A DNA stretch of 64,000 bases from CAHJXG01 sp964235485 (GTDB taxonomy: Bacteria; Pseudomonadota; Alphaproteobacteria; Acetobacterales; Acetobacteraceae), in NCBI GenBank assembly GCA_964235485.1, contig CAXSAZ010000015.1, forward strand, positions 23,131 to 87,130. Reading direction: 5' to 3'. Each line of letters starts with the position of its first letter. The first letter of the stretch is position 1. The notes under the pieces are model-generated. The model searched no databases, was not told the origin of the DNA, and worked only from the letters and a program-made list of their open reading frames with translations. The position numbers and the translations under genes are program-made. Shown in pieces: positions 26,258-34,971 of this stretch.

Positions 26258-28045
26258 ATGGCCTACAACGCCCCGCTGCGCGACATGCGGTTTGTCTTGA
26301 CCGAGCTGATCGGCCTGGACCGCATCGCCGCCCTGCCCGGCTGCGAGGGCATCGAGCCTGACCTGGTGGATGCCGTGCTGGACGAGGCGGCGAAGTTCGC
26401 CCGCGACGTGCTGGCCCCCCTCAACCAGCCCGGCGACCAGCAGGGCGCGCAGTGGCGGAACGGCGCCGTGCACATGCCGGAGGGCTTCGCCGACGCCTAC
26501 GCCCGCTACGTTTCCGGCGGCTGGAACGCGCTGTCCTGCGACCCGGAATACGGCGGCCAGGGCCTGCCTGCGGTGGTCTCGGCCGCCGTGGAGGAGATGT
26601 GGCACGCGGCCAACATGGCGTTCGGCCTGTGCCCGCTGCTGACCCGCGGCGCCATCGAGGCGCTGCATTTGTGCGGCACGCCCGCGCAAAAGGACCGCTA
26701 CCTGCGCAAGCTGGTGGAGGGCGCGTGGACCGGCACGATGAACCTGACGGAGCCGCAAGCCGGGTCGGACCTGTCGGCGGTGCGGACCCGCGCGGTGCCG
26801 GACGGCGGCCATTACCGGATCCATGGCCAGAAGATCTACATCACCTACGGCGAACACGACATGGCGGAGAACATCGTGCACCTCGTGCTCGCGCGCCTGC
26901 CGGACGCGCCGGAGGGGGTGCGAGGCATCTCCTTGTTCGTGGTGCCCAAGGTGCTGGTGGAAGCGGACGGCTCGCTCGGGGCGCGCAACGACGTGCGCTG
27001 CGTGTCCATCGAGCACAAGCTCGGCATCCATGCCAGCCCGACGGCGGTGCTGGCCTATGGCGACGAGGGTGGCGCGGTGGGCGAGCTGGTCGGGGAGCCG
27101 AACCGTGGCCTTGAGTACATGTTCGTCATGATGAACGCGGCGCGCTTCCAGGTCGGTCTGGAGGGCCTCGCCATCGGCGAGCGCGCCTGGCAGCAGGCGC
27201 TGGCCTACGCGCGGGACCGGGTGCAGGGCGCGGCGGCCGGGGCGCGCGGCGGGGCGAAGGTGCCGATCATCCGCCACCCCGACGTGCGGCGCATGTTGAT
27301 GGGCATGAAGGCGCAAACGGAGGCGATGCGGGCGCTGGCCTACGTCACGGCCTGGGCGCTCGACACCGCCGCCCGCCACCCCGACCCGGCAGCGCGGCAA
27401 GACGCGCAGGCACGCGCCGACCTGCTGATCCCCGTGGTCAAGGGCTGGTGCACGGAAACCGCCATCGAGGTCGCGTCCACGGGCGTGCAGGTGCACGGCG
27501 GCATGGGCTTCATCGAGGACACCGGCGCCGCCCAGCACCTGCGCGACGCCCGCATCACCACGATCTACGAGGGCACCACCGGCATTCAGGCCAACGACCT
27601 GGTTGGCCGCAAGATTGCCCGCGACGGCGGCGCCGCAGCGCGGGCGGCGCTGGCCGAGATGCGCGCGGACGCGGCCCGGCTGCCGCAGGATGGCGATCTG
27701 GGCGTGGTCCGTGCGTCGCTGGAGGCGGGCATCGGCCTGCTGGCGTCCTGTGTCGATTGGGTGGCGGACACCCACGCGCGGGACCCGGAAGCGACCGGCG
27801 CCGGGGCGGTGCCGTTGCTCAAGCTGTTCGGGGTCGTGGCCGGCGGCTGGCAGGCGGCACGGGCCGCATGGGTGGCGGAGCGCAAGCTCGGCGCCAACGC
27901 GGACCGCGATTTCTACCTGGCGAAGATCGGCACCGCCCGGTTCTATGCGGACCACGTGCTGACGCAGGCCCATGGGCTGGCCCATGCGGTGCAGCACGGC
28001 GCGCCGGGGGTGATGGCGCTGGACGAGGCGCAGTTCGCCGCGTGA
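26258..28045 (+). CDS. acyl-CoA dehydrogenase (DmdC-like, ~600 aa type)
   Basis: This 595-aa flavoenzyme introduces an alpha-beta double bond into acyl-CoA. The long form with an extra N-terminal segment and a C-terminal helical domain resembles 3-methylthiopropanoyl-CoA dehydrogenases. Markers are MNLTEPQAGSDLSAVRTRA (FAD contact), KIYITYGEHDM, QVHGGMGFIEDTGAAQHLRD and the catalytic base E438 in IYEGTTGIQAND. CGAGAGGGAA precedes the ATG at 26258. The substrate could be another medium-chain or branched acyl-CoA. A palindromic operator upstream suggests substrate-responsive control. Confidence 0.92.
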   Translation: MAYNAPLRDMRFVLTELIGLDRIAALPGCEGIEPDLVDAVLDEAAKFARDVLAPLNQPGDQQGAQWRNGAVHMPEGFADAYARYVSGGWNALSCDPEYGGQGLPAVVSAAVEEMWHAANMAFGLCPLLTRGAIEALHLCGTPAQKDRYLRKLVEGAWTGTMNLTEPQAGSDLSAVRTRAVPDGGHYRIHGQKIYITYGEHDMAENIVHLVLARLPDAPEGVRGISLFVVPKVLVEADGSLGARNDVRCVSIEHKLGIHASPTAVLAYGDEGGAVGELVGEPNRGLEYMFVMMNAARFQVGLEGLAIGERAWQQALAYARDRVQGAAAGARGGAKVPIIRHPDVRRMLMGMKAQTEAMRALAYVTAWALDTAARHPDPAARQDAQARADLLIPVVKGWCTETAIEVASTGVQVHGGMGFIEDTGAAQHLRDARITTIYEGTTGIQANDLVGRKIARDGGAAARAALAEMRADAARLPQDGDLGVVRASLEAGIGLLASCVDWVADTHARDPEATGAGAVPLLKLFGVVAGGWQAARAAWVAERKLGANADRDFYLAKIGTARFYADHVLTQAHGLAHAVQHGAPGVMALDEAQFAA

Positions 28046-28128
28046 CCACCCTGGCGGCTTTCTGTTTAGCGAACGTCCTCATGCGGGTGGCATCATCGAT
28101 CAAACCGCGTGCGGCTGATGGGTTCCAT

Positions 28129-28158
28129 CCATCCTACGTGGCCCATGCCGTAGGATGG
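28129..28158. repeat. hairpin-forming repeat after the acyl-CoA dehydrogenase
   Basis: CCATCCTACG and CGTAGGATGG form a perfect 10-bp stem with a 10-nt loop, 84 bases after the stop and before the convergent HAD gene. Elements with a GTAGGATGGGT core are often dispersed in proteobacterial genomes; here it could also act as a bidirectional terminator. Only one copy was seen in this window. Confidence 0.55.
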
Positions 28159-28201
28159 GTGACCATCAATGGGCAACGGTCATTGAACCAAGCCGGCCGT
28201 A

Positions 28202-28876
28202 TCAGAGTGCGCGGCGCGCGAGCGGCGAGCGGTTGTATTGGGCCAGCAAATCCGCGGGGTCATGGTATGTCGCGACGCAGCCAGCCTGCCGCAGCGCCTC
28301 CTCCGGCCAACCGCCGCAGAGCAGGCCGACCGTGCGCAGCCCGGCCTTGCCGGCCGCCTCCGCGTCATAGGGCGTGTCGCCAACCACGATCACCTGCTCC
28401 GCATCCGGGCTGCCCAGGCGCTGCAGGGCCGCCTCGAAGATGTCGGGGTTGGGCTTGCTCTTGTCCGCGTCGTCCGTGGAGGTTTCCGCCATCGGCAGGT
28501 CGTCGATGCGCGCGACCTTCTTGTAGGCCGCGAGCTCGTCTGCCTTGGCCGAAGAGGCGAGGGCGATCCGTAGCCCGTCGGCCTGCATCCGCTGCAGCAG
28601 CTCGCGCACCATGGGGAACGGCTGCACGTCGTGCAGGTAGCGTTCCTTGAAGATCTGGCTGCGGCGCTCGTCCACCGCCTTGCCCACGGCGTCCAGCTCG
28701 TCCTTCGGCAGGAACAGGGGCAGCAACTGGTCGCCCCCCTTGCCGATCTGGCGGCGCAGATCGTCCAAGGCGACCTCGTGCCCGAACTCGCGCAAGGCAT
28801 CCTGCCAGGCCCTCGCATGGAGGTTGACGGAGTCGATCAGCGTTCCGTCAACGTCAAGAATCACGGCGTTCGGCAT
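28202..28876 (-). CDS. HAD family hydrolase (phosphoglycolate phosphatase-like)
   Basis: This 224-aa haloacid-dehalogenase phosphatase has motif I ILDVDGTLID (nucleophile D8, acid/base D10), motif II ALASSAK, motif III lysine in SKPNPDIF and motif IV GDTPYDAEAAGKAG. An alpha-helical cap follows motif I (subfamily IA). The substrate is a small phosphoester, not identifiable from sequence. GGGAGAAC lies before the ATG. It is the next gene after the long amide operon in the same direction, 66 bases away, and might be a distal member. Confidence 0.9.
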   Translation of the reverse strand: MPNAVILDVDGTLIDSVNLHARAWQDALREFGHEVALDDLRRQIGKGGDQLLPLFLPKDELDAVGKAVDERRSQIFKERYLHDVQPFPMVRELLQRMQADGLRIALASSAKADELAAYKKVARIDDLPMAETSTDDADKSKPNPDIFEAALQRLGSPDAEQVIVVGDTPYDAEAAGKAGLRTVGLLCGGWPEEALRQAGCVATYHDPADLLAQYNRSPLARRAL

Positions 28877-28942
28877 TTGGAGTTCTCCCGGCGACCAGGC
28901 CGGGTTAGCGTGGTGGGGCCAGCCGGGTTCCCACGGTTCCGC

Positions 28943-30481
28943 TCAACCCGCGGCGAGCCTCGGCGCCCGGCGGTGCCGGGTTGCGTGCTCGTAGGCGTAG
29001 GCCAGCCCAAGCAAATCCGCCTCGCTCCACATGCGGCCCACGAAGATCAGGTTGAACGGCGCGCCGGACTCGTAATATCCCGCCGGCACCGTGACGCCCG
29101 GCAGTCCCGCAATGTTGATCTCGCCCACCGTGGTCTCGCGGATCGTGTCCGTGCCGTGCAGCGGCGGCAGCGCCGTGCGCATCTGCGGAAAGGCCAGCGC
29201 ATCCAGCCGCGCCTCCGCGAACACCGCGTCGAAGATCGCCAGGTATGCTTCCCTGGCCGCGATGAACTCCGAAAGGTCGGGCGGGCGCCCCGGATCGGCG
29301 AGGCAGGCGGCGAATTGCGGCAGGTGGGACACGAAGCTCAGCACGCCGGACGGGCCGAAGGCGTCCTCCTTCGCGGTGGCGCGGGCGAACTCGGCAAACG
29401 TGCGGAGCGCCGCCTGCGGACCCAGCCGTTCCAAATACTTCTGCATGTCATAAGGCACGGACTCCAGGCCGCGGGCATCGAACTCCGCCGAGGGCAGGGT
29501 CGGCGTGCGCAGATCGGCAAAGCCGGAACCACGGAACGGGTCCTCAACCAGCACCGCGCCCTGCGCTTCCAACTCGCCCTTGGCCCGGTCGTATAGCGTC
29601 GCGGCTTCCTCCGACAGCGGCTGGTTGCGCCAGCCCGGGCCGTACAGCCCGATCCGCTTGCCGCGCAGCGCCTCCGGGTGCAGCCGCGAAGCGTAGCCGC
29701 CCTTTGGGCGGTGGCCGACGCCCGCAATCGTTTTCGGGTCCTCCGCCGTGTAGCCGGCCAGCACGTCGAGCGTGAGCGCCGCGTCCCGCACGCAGCGGGC
29801 AATCGGCCCCACCACGTCGCGCAAGCCCGACAACGGCATGACGCCCGCGTTCGGCACCAGGGCGAAGCTCGGCTTGATGCCCACCAGCGCCTGGGCGGAG
29901 GCCGGGTTCTGGATGGAGCCGCCGGTTTCCTCCGCAAGCCCCAGCACGGCCATGCTGGCGGCCACGGCGGTCGCGGTGCCGGCGCTGCTGCCGCCCGGCA
30001 GGAACCCGCGCCCGGCGGCGTTCAACGTCGGCCCGGCCCAGCTATCGTTGGCGTGGCTGCCGGTGGCGCTGAGCACGGGGACGTTGGTCTTGCCCAGGAT
30101 GACGCAGCCCGCGGCCCGCATACGCGCCACCACGGGGCTGTCCGTGCCGGGCATCAGGTCCACCCCGCCGGCCTTGCCGTGGAGCAGCGACCAGCCGGCG
30201 GTGGTGGGGAAGCCCACCATGTCCATGGGGTCCTTCACCACCACCGGCACGCCCGCGAGCGGCCCCAACGCCTCGCCGGCGGCCCGGCGCCGGTCGATGG
30301 CCCGCGCGTCGGACAAGGCATCCGGGTTGAGGAAGATGATGGCGTTGTATTGCGGGTTGTACTGGGCGATGCGGTCGAGAAACGCCTGCGTCAACGCTTC
30401 CGATGTGGCGGCGCCGCTGGCAAAGGCGGCTTGCGCACCTTCCACGGTCAGCTCAACGAGGTCGATCTTCGCATCGCTCAT
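28943..30481 (-). CDS. amidase (amidase-signature family)
   Basis: This 512-aa amide hydrolase has the Ser-cisSer-Lys triad: K83 (VVVKDPMD), S165 (PGGSSAGTA) and nucleophile S189 (ETGGSIQNPAS). The family releases ammonia from carboxamides, carbamoyl or ureido compounds. It is the last gene of the 14-gene amide/pyrimidine cluster, 24 bases after the LivF-type ATPase, so it probably hydrolyses an imported amide or a downstream pathway product (inference). A GGAGC stretch precedes the ATG. Confidence 0.92.
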   Translation of the reverse strand: MSDAKIDLVELTVEGAQAAFASGAATSEALTQAFLDRIAQYNPQYNAIIFLNPDALSDARAIDRRRAAGEALGPLAGVPVVVKDPMDMVGFPTTAGWSLLHGKAGGVDLMPGTDSPVVARMRAAGCVILGKTNVPVLSATGSHANDSWAGPTLNAAGRGFLPGGSSAGTATAVAASMAVLGLAEETGGSIQNPASAQALVGIKPSFALVPNAGVMPLSGLRDVVGPIARCVRDAALTLDVLAGYTAEDPKTIAGVGHRPKGGYASRLHPEALRGKRIGLYGPGWRNQPLSEEAATLYDRAKGELEAQGAVLVEDPFRGSGFADLRTPTLPSAEFDARGLESVPYDMQKYLERLGPQAALRTFAEFARATAKEDAFGPSGVLSFVSHLPQFAACLADPGRPPDLSEFIAAREAYLAIFDAVFAEARLDALAFPQMRTALPPLHGTDTIRETTVGEINIAGLPGVTVPAGYYESGAPFNLIFVGRMWSEADLLGLAYAYEHATRHRRAPRLAAG

Positions 30482-30505
30482 CTTGGGAAGCTCCGTTGCT
30501 TGGGG

Positions 30506-31225
30506 TCACACCGTCATGTGCCGCTCGATCCGCGCCGCCGCGCCGGCGTCACGGGTCCCGCCCCGCTCCACCACCTCGCCGGAGGTCAGCACGGCGAAGC
30601 GGTCGGCGACGGCGAGCGCGAAGGCGACGTTCTGCTCCACCAGCAGCATCGCCGTGCGGTGCATCCGCCGCTCGGCTGCCAGCACGTTTGCCAAGCGATC
30701 CACTACCGAAGGCTGCAGCCCCTCCGAAATCTCGTCCACCAGCATGAGTCGGGGCCGGGCCAGGATGGCGCGGGAGATCAGCAGCATCTTCTGCTCGCCC
30801 CCGGACAAGGTGCCGGCCTTCTGGTTAAGACGGCGCAACAGCACGGGGAAGTGCGGCTCGACCGAGGGCAGGCGCTCGCGGAACAGCCGGTCGCCGGGTG
30901 CGCCGAGGCGCAGGTTCTCGCCCACGGTCAGGTCGGCGAACAGCGCCTGCTCCTGAGCCACGTAGCACAGCGCGCGCCGGGCGACGCGATAGGGGGCGAG
31001 GCCGGCCAGGTCCTGGCCGTCGAACCGCACTTCGCCGGCCCGGGGCTGGACGAAGCCCGCGGCGGTGCGCAGCAGCGTCGTCTTGCCCACGCCGTTGCGT
31101 CCGAGCAAGGCCACGACCTCGCCGGCGCCCACGGTGAGCGAAACATTGCGCAGCACCATCGTCGCGCCGTATCCGGCGGTCACGCCGGCGAGGCTGAGCA
31201 GATCAGGCCCAGCTTCGTCAGGCAT
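30506..31225 (-). CDS. livF: ABC transporter ATP-binding protein, LivF/UrtE type
   Basis: This 239-aa ATPase of the branched-chain amino acid/urea/amide importer class has Walker A GRNGVGKTT, signature LSGGEQKMLL and Walker B LMLVDEISEGLQP. The ATG at 31225 overlaps the stop of the upstream permease-ATPase gene by 8 bases, giving translational coupling. With the fused LivM-LivG protein, LivH and the binding protein it completes one importer. The neighbouring amide hydrolases suggest a small amide or urea-type cargo rather than leucine. Confidence 0.92.
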   Translation of the reverse strand: MPDEAGPDLLSLAGVTAGYGATMVLRNVSLTVGAGEVVALLGRNGVGKTTLLRTAAGFVQPRAGEVRFDGQDLAGLAPYRVARRALCYVAQEQALFADLTVGENLRLGAPGDRLFRERLPSVEPHFPVLLRRLNQKAGTLSGGEQKMLLISRAILARPRLMLVDEISEGLQPSVVDRLANVLAAERRMHRTAMLLVEQNVAFALAVADRFAVLTSGEVVERGGTRDAGAAARIERHMTV

Positions 31226-32972
31226 GGGCCGCGCCGGCGTAGATGGTGCGCACGGTGTCCGACTGCACGGCTTCCTCCACCGCACCGTCCAGCACGACCC
31301 GGCCCTGGTGCAGCACGACCACGCGGGACGAGATGCTGCGCACGAAGTCGAGGTCGTGCTCGACCAGCACGATGCACAGGCGATGGCGATGGGCGAGGTC
31401 GGCAAGCAGGGCGCCGATGCGCCGCCGCTCCGGCTTGGTCAGCCCGGCGGTCGGCTCGTCCAGCAGCAGCAGCGTGGGTTCCAGCGCCAGCACCATCGCG
31501 AGTTCAAGCGACTGCTTCTCGCCGTGGGACAGGTGCCGGGTCTCGATGCCCAGGCGGTCGGACAACCCGGTCGCACGCACCACCTCCAGCGCCGATCCGG
31601 GCAGCGCGATGGCGGACGTGCGGCGGAACAGGGAGGGCCGCTCGATGCGGCTGCGGGCAACGCGCAGGCACTCGGCGACCGTCATGGTCTCGAACACCGC
31701 GGCGGTCTGGAACTTGCGCCCGACGCCCAGGGCCGTGCAGCGGTGCGGCGGCAGGCGCCCGATGCTGCGCCCGCCGACCTCGACCAGCCCGGCGCTGCGC
31801 TCCCGCCCGTCGGCGATGCAGCGCATCAGCGTGGTTTTGCCAGCGCCGTTCGGGCCGATCAGGCTGAGCAGGTCGCCGGCATGGGCGGCGAACGCAACGC
31901 CGTGCAGCACCTGCAAGCTGCCGAACCGCTTGTCCAATGCCTCGACGCGCAGCACGGGGCCGTCCCGGCGCCGTATGGCGGCCGGCGCTTCGACCAGGCG
32001 CGAAACGGGGCCGGTCCGCCCTGCCCGGCCGAAGCGGAGCAGCGACAGCAAGCCGCCGGGCAAGGCCACGATCACCACCACGAACACCAGGCCGACGATC
32101 AGCGCCCACAGGAACGGCAGCGCGCCGCCCAGGTAGTTGCTGATCGCGTCGATGCCCACCGCGCCCAGGATCGGCCCGGCCACCGTTGCCCGCCCGCCGA
32201 GCGCGGTGGCGATCACCAGCTCGGTCCCCGACACGAAGTTGCCCAGCTCCGGCGCGACCACGGCGGTGGCGGCGGCATACACCCAGCCGGCGGCGGCGCA
32301 GGCCAGCGCGCAGGCGGTGAACAGCAGCACCTTCAGCCGGGCGGTGGGGATGCCGAGGTATTGGCAGCGCACCTCGTTCTCCCGCATGGCGACCAGCAGG
32401 CGGCCGAAATCGCTGCGCACCAGCGTCGCCGCCCCCGCCGCCACCGCGACCAGCAGCAACCCGGCGACGCGGAACCAGCTTTCGGTGTCCAGCTCCGGCA
32501 CATCGAAGCCGGACAGGCCGCTGCTCGACCCCGTGGTGTTGCCGCCGGCGAAGATGAGCTGCACGAAGACGATGGGGAAGACGAGGGTGATAGTGGACAC
32601 GTAAAGCGGCGACGCGCCGTAGGAAAAGGCGAGCCAGCCCACCAGCAGCGCCGCCAGCCCCGCCGCGCCCAAGCCGAGCAGCAGGGCCAGCAGCCCCGTC
32701 CCGGCGCTGAACCCCAGGTTGGTGGACACGAGCGCCAGCGCATAGGCGCCGATGGCGAGGAACGCGGCCTGGGCAAAGCTCAGGATGCCGGTGTAGCCCC
32801 AAAGCAGGTCCACCGTGACGGCGGCCACGGCCAGCAGCAGCGAGCGGGTGAGGATGTTGACGCTGTAGGTGTCGAGCGCCCAGGGCGCCGCAAGCACCGC
32901 CGCCACCCCGGCCAAGACCAGCACGGCAGGCAGCCAGCTTCGCCCTGGCGGCGCCCCGTCCGCGTCACGCAC
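31218..32972 (-). CDS. fused ABC permease-ATPase (LivM-LivG / UrtC-UrtD fusion)
   Basis: This 584-aa protein joins two usually separate subunits. Residues ~10-310 are a LivM-type permease with eight to ten helices, including the EAA-like region RENEVRCQYLGIPTARLKV. Residues ~340-584 are a LivG/UrtD-type ATPase with Walker A GPNGAGKT (373-380), signature LSHGEKQ (481-487) and Walker B LLLLDEP. The RKFQTAAVFETMTVAE block resembles UrtD. The GTG start overlaps the LivH stop by 8 bases. The fusion is continuous in one frame, so it is not an annotation artefact. Confidence 0.93.
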   Translation of the reverse strand: MRDADGAPPGRSWLPAVLVLAGVAAVLAAPWALDTYSVNILTRSLLLAVAAVTVDLLWGYTGILSFAQAAFLAIGAYALALVSTNLGFSAGTGLLALLLGLGAAGLAALLVGWLAFSYGASPLYVSTITLVFPIVFVQLIFAGGNTTGSSSGLSGFDVPELDTESWFRVAGLLLVAVAAGAATLVRSDFGRLLVAMRENEVRCQYLGIPTARLKVLLFTACALACAAAGWVYAAATAVVAPELGNFVSGTELVIATALGGRATVAGPILGAVGIDAISNYLGGALPFLWALIVGLVFVVVIVALPGGLLSLLRFGRAGRTGPVSRLVEAPAAIRRRDGPVLRVEALDKRFGSLQVLHGVAFAAHAGDLLSLIGPNGAGKTTLMRCIADGRERSAGLVEVGGRSIGRLPPHRCTALGVGRKFQTAAVFETMTVAECLRVARSRIERPSLFRRTSAIALPGSALEVVRATGLSDRLGIETRHLSHGEKQSLELAMVLALEPTLLLLDEPTAGLTKPERRRIGALLADLAHRHRLCIVLVEHDLDFVRSISSRVVVLHQGRVVLDGAVEEAVQSDTVRTIYAGAAHA

Positions 32973-33798
32973 GGGCGAAGCCCGCCGGGCGCACGCGCAG
33001 GATCACCGCGGCCAGCACCGCAACCGTCATGCCGCCCAGCACGGCGTTGAGATAGGTCGAGACCAGCACCTGCGCCGCCCCGAGCACCAGCGCCGCCGCC
33101 GCCATGCTGACCAAGGACGAGCCGGACAGCAGCACCAGCATGAAGGCGCCCACCAGCCAAGGCACCCCCATGTTCGGGTCCACGCTCGACAGCGGCACCA
33201 CCAGCGCCCCGGCCAAGGAGGCGAGCGCCGACCCCAGGCTGAAGCTCGCGAAGCGCACAGCCACGCTGTTCACGCCAAGCGACTGCGCGAGGTTCTCGTT
33301 GGCGATCACCGCGCGGGTGACGAGGCCGAGCCGGGTGCCGTGCAGCACGGCGGCGATCCCGCCCGCAAGCAGCACGGCCACCACGACCAGCAGCAGCCGG
33401 TATTGCGAGTAGGTCGCGCCCAGCACGCTGGCGGCGCCCGACAGCGGGCTTTGCGCGAACTGCACCTGCCGTCCGAAGGCCAGGGTGATCACTTGCCCGA
33501 TGACGATGCCGAGGCCCCAAGTCGCGAGGATCGCGTCGAGCGGACGGCGATACAGCGGGCGCAGCACCGTCCGCTCCATTGCCGCCCCGGCCAGCAGCCC
33601 CGCCAGCGCCGCCGCCGGCAGGCTGGCCCACGGGTTCCACCCGGCCCACGTGACCAAGAGCGCCGCGTAGCCGCCGACCGTCAGCATGGCGCCGTGGGCG
33701 AAGGAGATGATGCCCATGACGCCGAACACGATCAGCAAGCCGAGCGCCACGACGTACAGGATCGCCGCCGTGGTCACGATGTCGAGCAACAGGCCCAC
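32965..33798 (-). CDS. livH: ABC transporter permease, LivH/UrtB type
   Basis: This 277-aa integral membrane permease has about eight helices. It carries the family opening LGLLIVFGVMGIISFAHGAM and the coupling region NENLAQSLGVNSVAVRF. It starts with GTG preceded by AGGTTTC, seven bases after the binding-protein stop. It pairs with the fused permease-ATPase to form the import channel. Confidence 0.92.
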   Translation of the reverse strand: MGLLLDIVTTAAILYVVALGLLIVFGVMGIISFAHGAMLTVGGYAALLVTWAGWNPWASLPAAALAGLLAGAAMERTVLRPLYRRPLDAILATWGLGIVIGQVITLAFGRQVQFAQSPLSGAASVLGATYSQYRLLLVVVAVLLAGGIAAVLHGTRLGLVTRAVIANENLAQSLGVNSVAVRFASFSLGSALASLAGALVVPLSSVDPNMGVPWLVGAFMLVLLSGSSLVSMAAAALVLGAAQVLVSTYLNAVLGGMTVAVLAAVILRVRPAGFARA

Positions 33799-33805
33799 CC
33801 GAAAC

Positions 33806-34954
33806 CTACTTCAGGTTCGGGCACTGCTCGCCGGGGTCCACGTCCTCCGCGGTTTGCAGGATCTTCACGCTGCCGTCCGGCTGCACCTGGCCCAGGTACA
33901 TCGTGAGCGGCGCGTGGCGCTGCTTGTTCATCTGGATGCGGCCGCGCGGCCCGTCGAAGGACACCTCGGGCAACGCCTTGATCACGCCGTCCACCGCGGT
34001 GCCGCCGGCGCGTTCCACCGCCGCCTTGTAAAGGTAGATCGCATCATACTGCGGCACCGACAGGTCGTTCGGCGTGAGCAGGCCGTCGCCGAACTTGGCG
34101 CGCATCGCGTCGAGGAACGCCTTGTTGGCCGGGGAGTCGATGCTGGTGAAGTACGAGCTTGAGACGTAGATCCCGGTGGCATCCGCCCCCATCGTCTTGG
34201 CCGTGCCCTCGTCCACGCCGAGGTTGCCGACCGGGAGCGTGATCCCGGCTGCGCGGTACTGCTTGGTGAGCGTCACGTTGGGCACGCCGCCCGCGGTGGA
34301 CAGGATCAGCGCGTCGGGCGCTGCCGCCCGCACCTTGCTGATGATCGCCGTCCAGTCCCCGGCGTCCATCGGCTGGTACTCGTCGCCCACCACCTTGCCG
34401 CCATGCGCCTCGATATACTGCTTCGCATACGACAACATGCCGCGGCCGAAGGCGTAGTCGCTGCCGATCAGGAAGAACGTCTTGGCGCCCTTGTCTTTCA
34501 GGAAGTAGTCGATCACCGGCGCTTCCTGCTGCTCCGGCACCCAAGCGTCCACGAACATGTAGCGGTTGCAGGAGTGCCCCTCGTAGGACGAGGTGTAGAT
34601 GAACGGCGTCTTGCCCCGGGTCACCACCGGCAGCCCGGCGTTGCGCGCCGCGCTGGTTTCCATCGAGATCAGCACGTCAACCTTCTTCTGGAACACCAGG
34701 CTGTCAAAGGCCCGCTGCGCCCCGGCCGCCCCGCTGCCGTCGTCGGCCACGTCGAGCACCAGCGGACGGCCCAGCACGCCGCCTTTCGCGTTGATCTCCG
34801 CCACCGCAAGCTCCGCCGCCTGCACGACGGAGGGCGCCACCACGCTGTTGGCCCCGCTCAGCCCGATGGGCACGCCGATGTGGATCGGCGATTGGGCATG
34901 GGCGGACGCCGCCAGCAGCGAGAGGCCGAAGGCGGCAAAGGCAAGTTTCGGCAT
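33806..34954 (-). CDS. ABC transporter substrate-binding protein, LivK/UrtA/FmdD type
   Basis: This 382-aa type-I periplasmic binding protein has a cleavable signal peptide (residues 1-20, ending ASAHA). The mature body begins with IHIGVPIGLSGANSVVAP, followed by AELAVAEINAKGGVLGRPL and TSSYEGHSCNRYMF. The last feature resembles amide- and urea-binding members rather than leucine binders. It leads the LivH - LivMG - LivF set. GGGAAC precedes the ATG at 34954. The ligand, probably a short amide or urea derivative, is inferred from the neighbouring hydrolases. Confidence 0.9.
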   Translation of the reverse strand: MPKLAFAAFGLSLLAASAHAQSPIHIGVPIGLSGANSVVAPSVVQAAELAVAEINAKGGVLGRPLVLDVADDGSGAAGAQRAFDSLVFQKKVDVLISMETSAARNAGLPVVTRGKTPFIYTSSYEGHSCNRYMFVDAWVPEQQEAPVIDYFLKDKGAKTFFLIGSDYAFGRGMLSYAKQYIEAHGGKVVGDEYQPMDAGDWTAIISKVRAAAPDALILSTAGGVPNVTLTKQYRAAGITLPVGNLGVDEGTAKTMGADATGIYVSSSYFTSIDSPANKAFLDAMRAKFGDGLLTPNDLSVPQYDAIYLYKAAVERAGGTAVDGVIKALPEVSFDGPRGRIQMNKQRHAPLTMYLGQVQPDGSVKILQTAEDVDPGEQCPNLK

Positions 34955-34971
34955 GGCGGGGTTCCCAGGGA

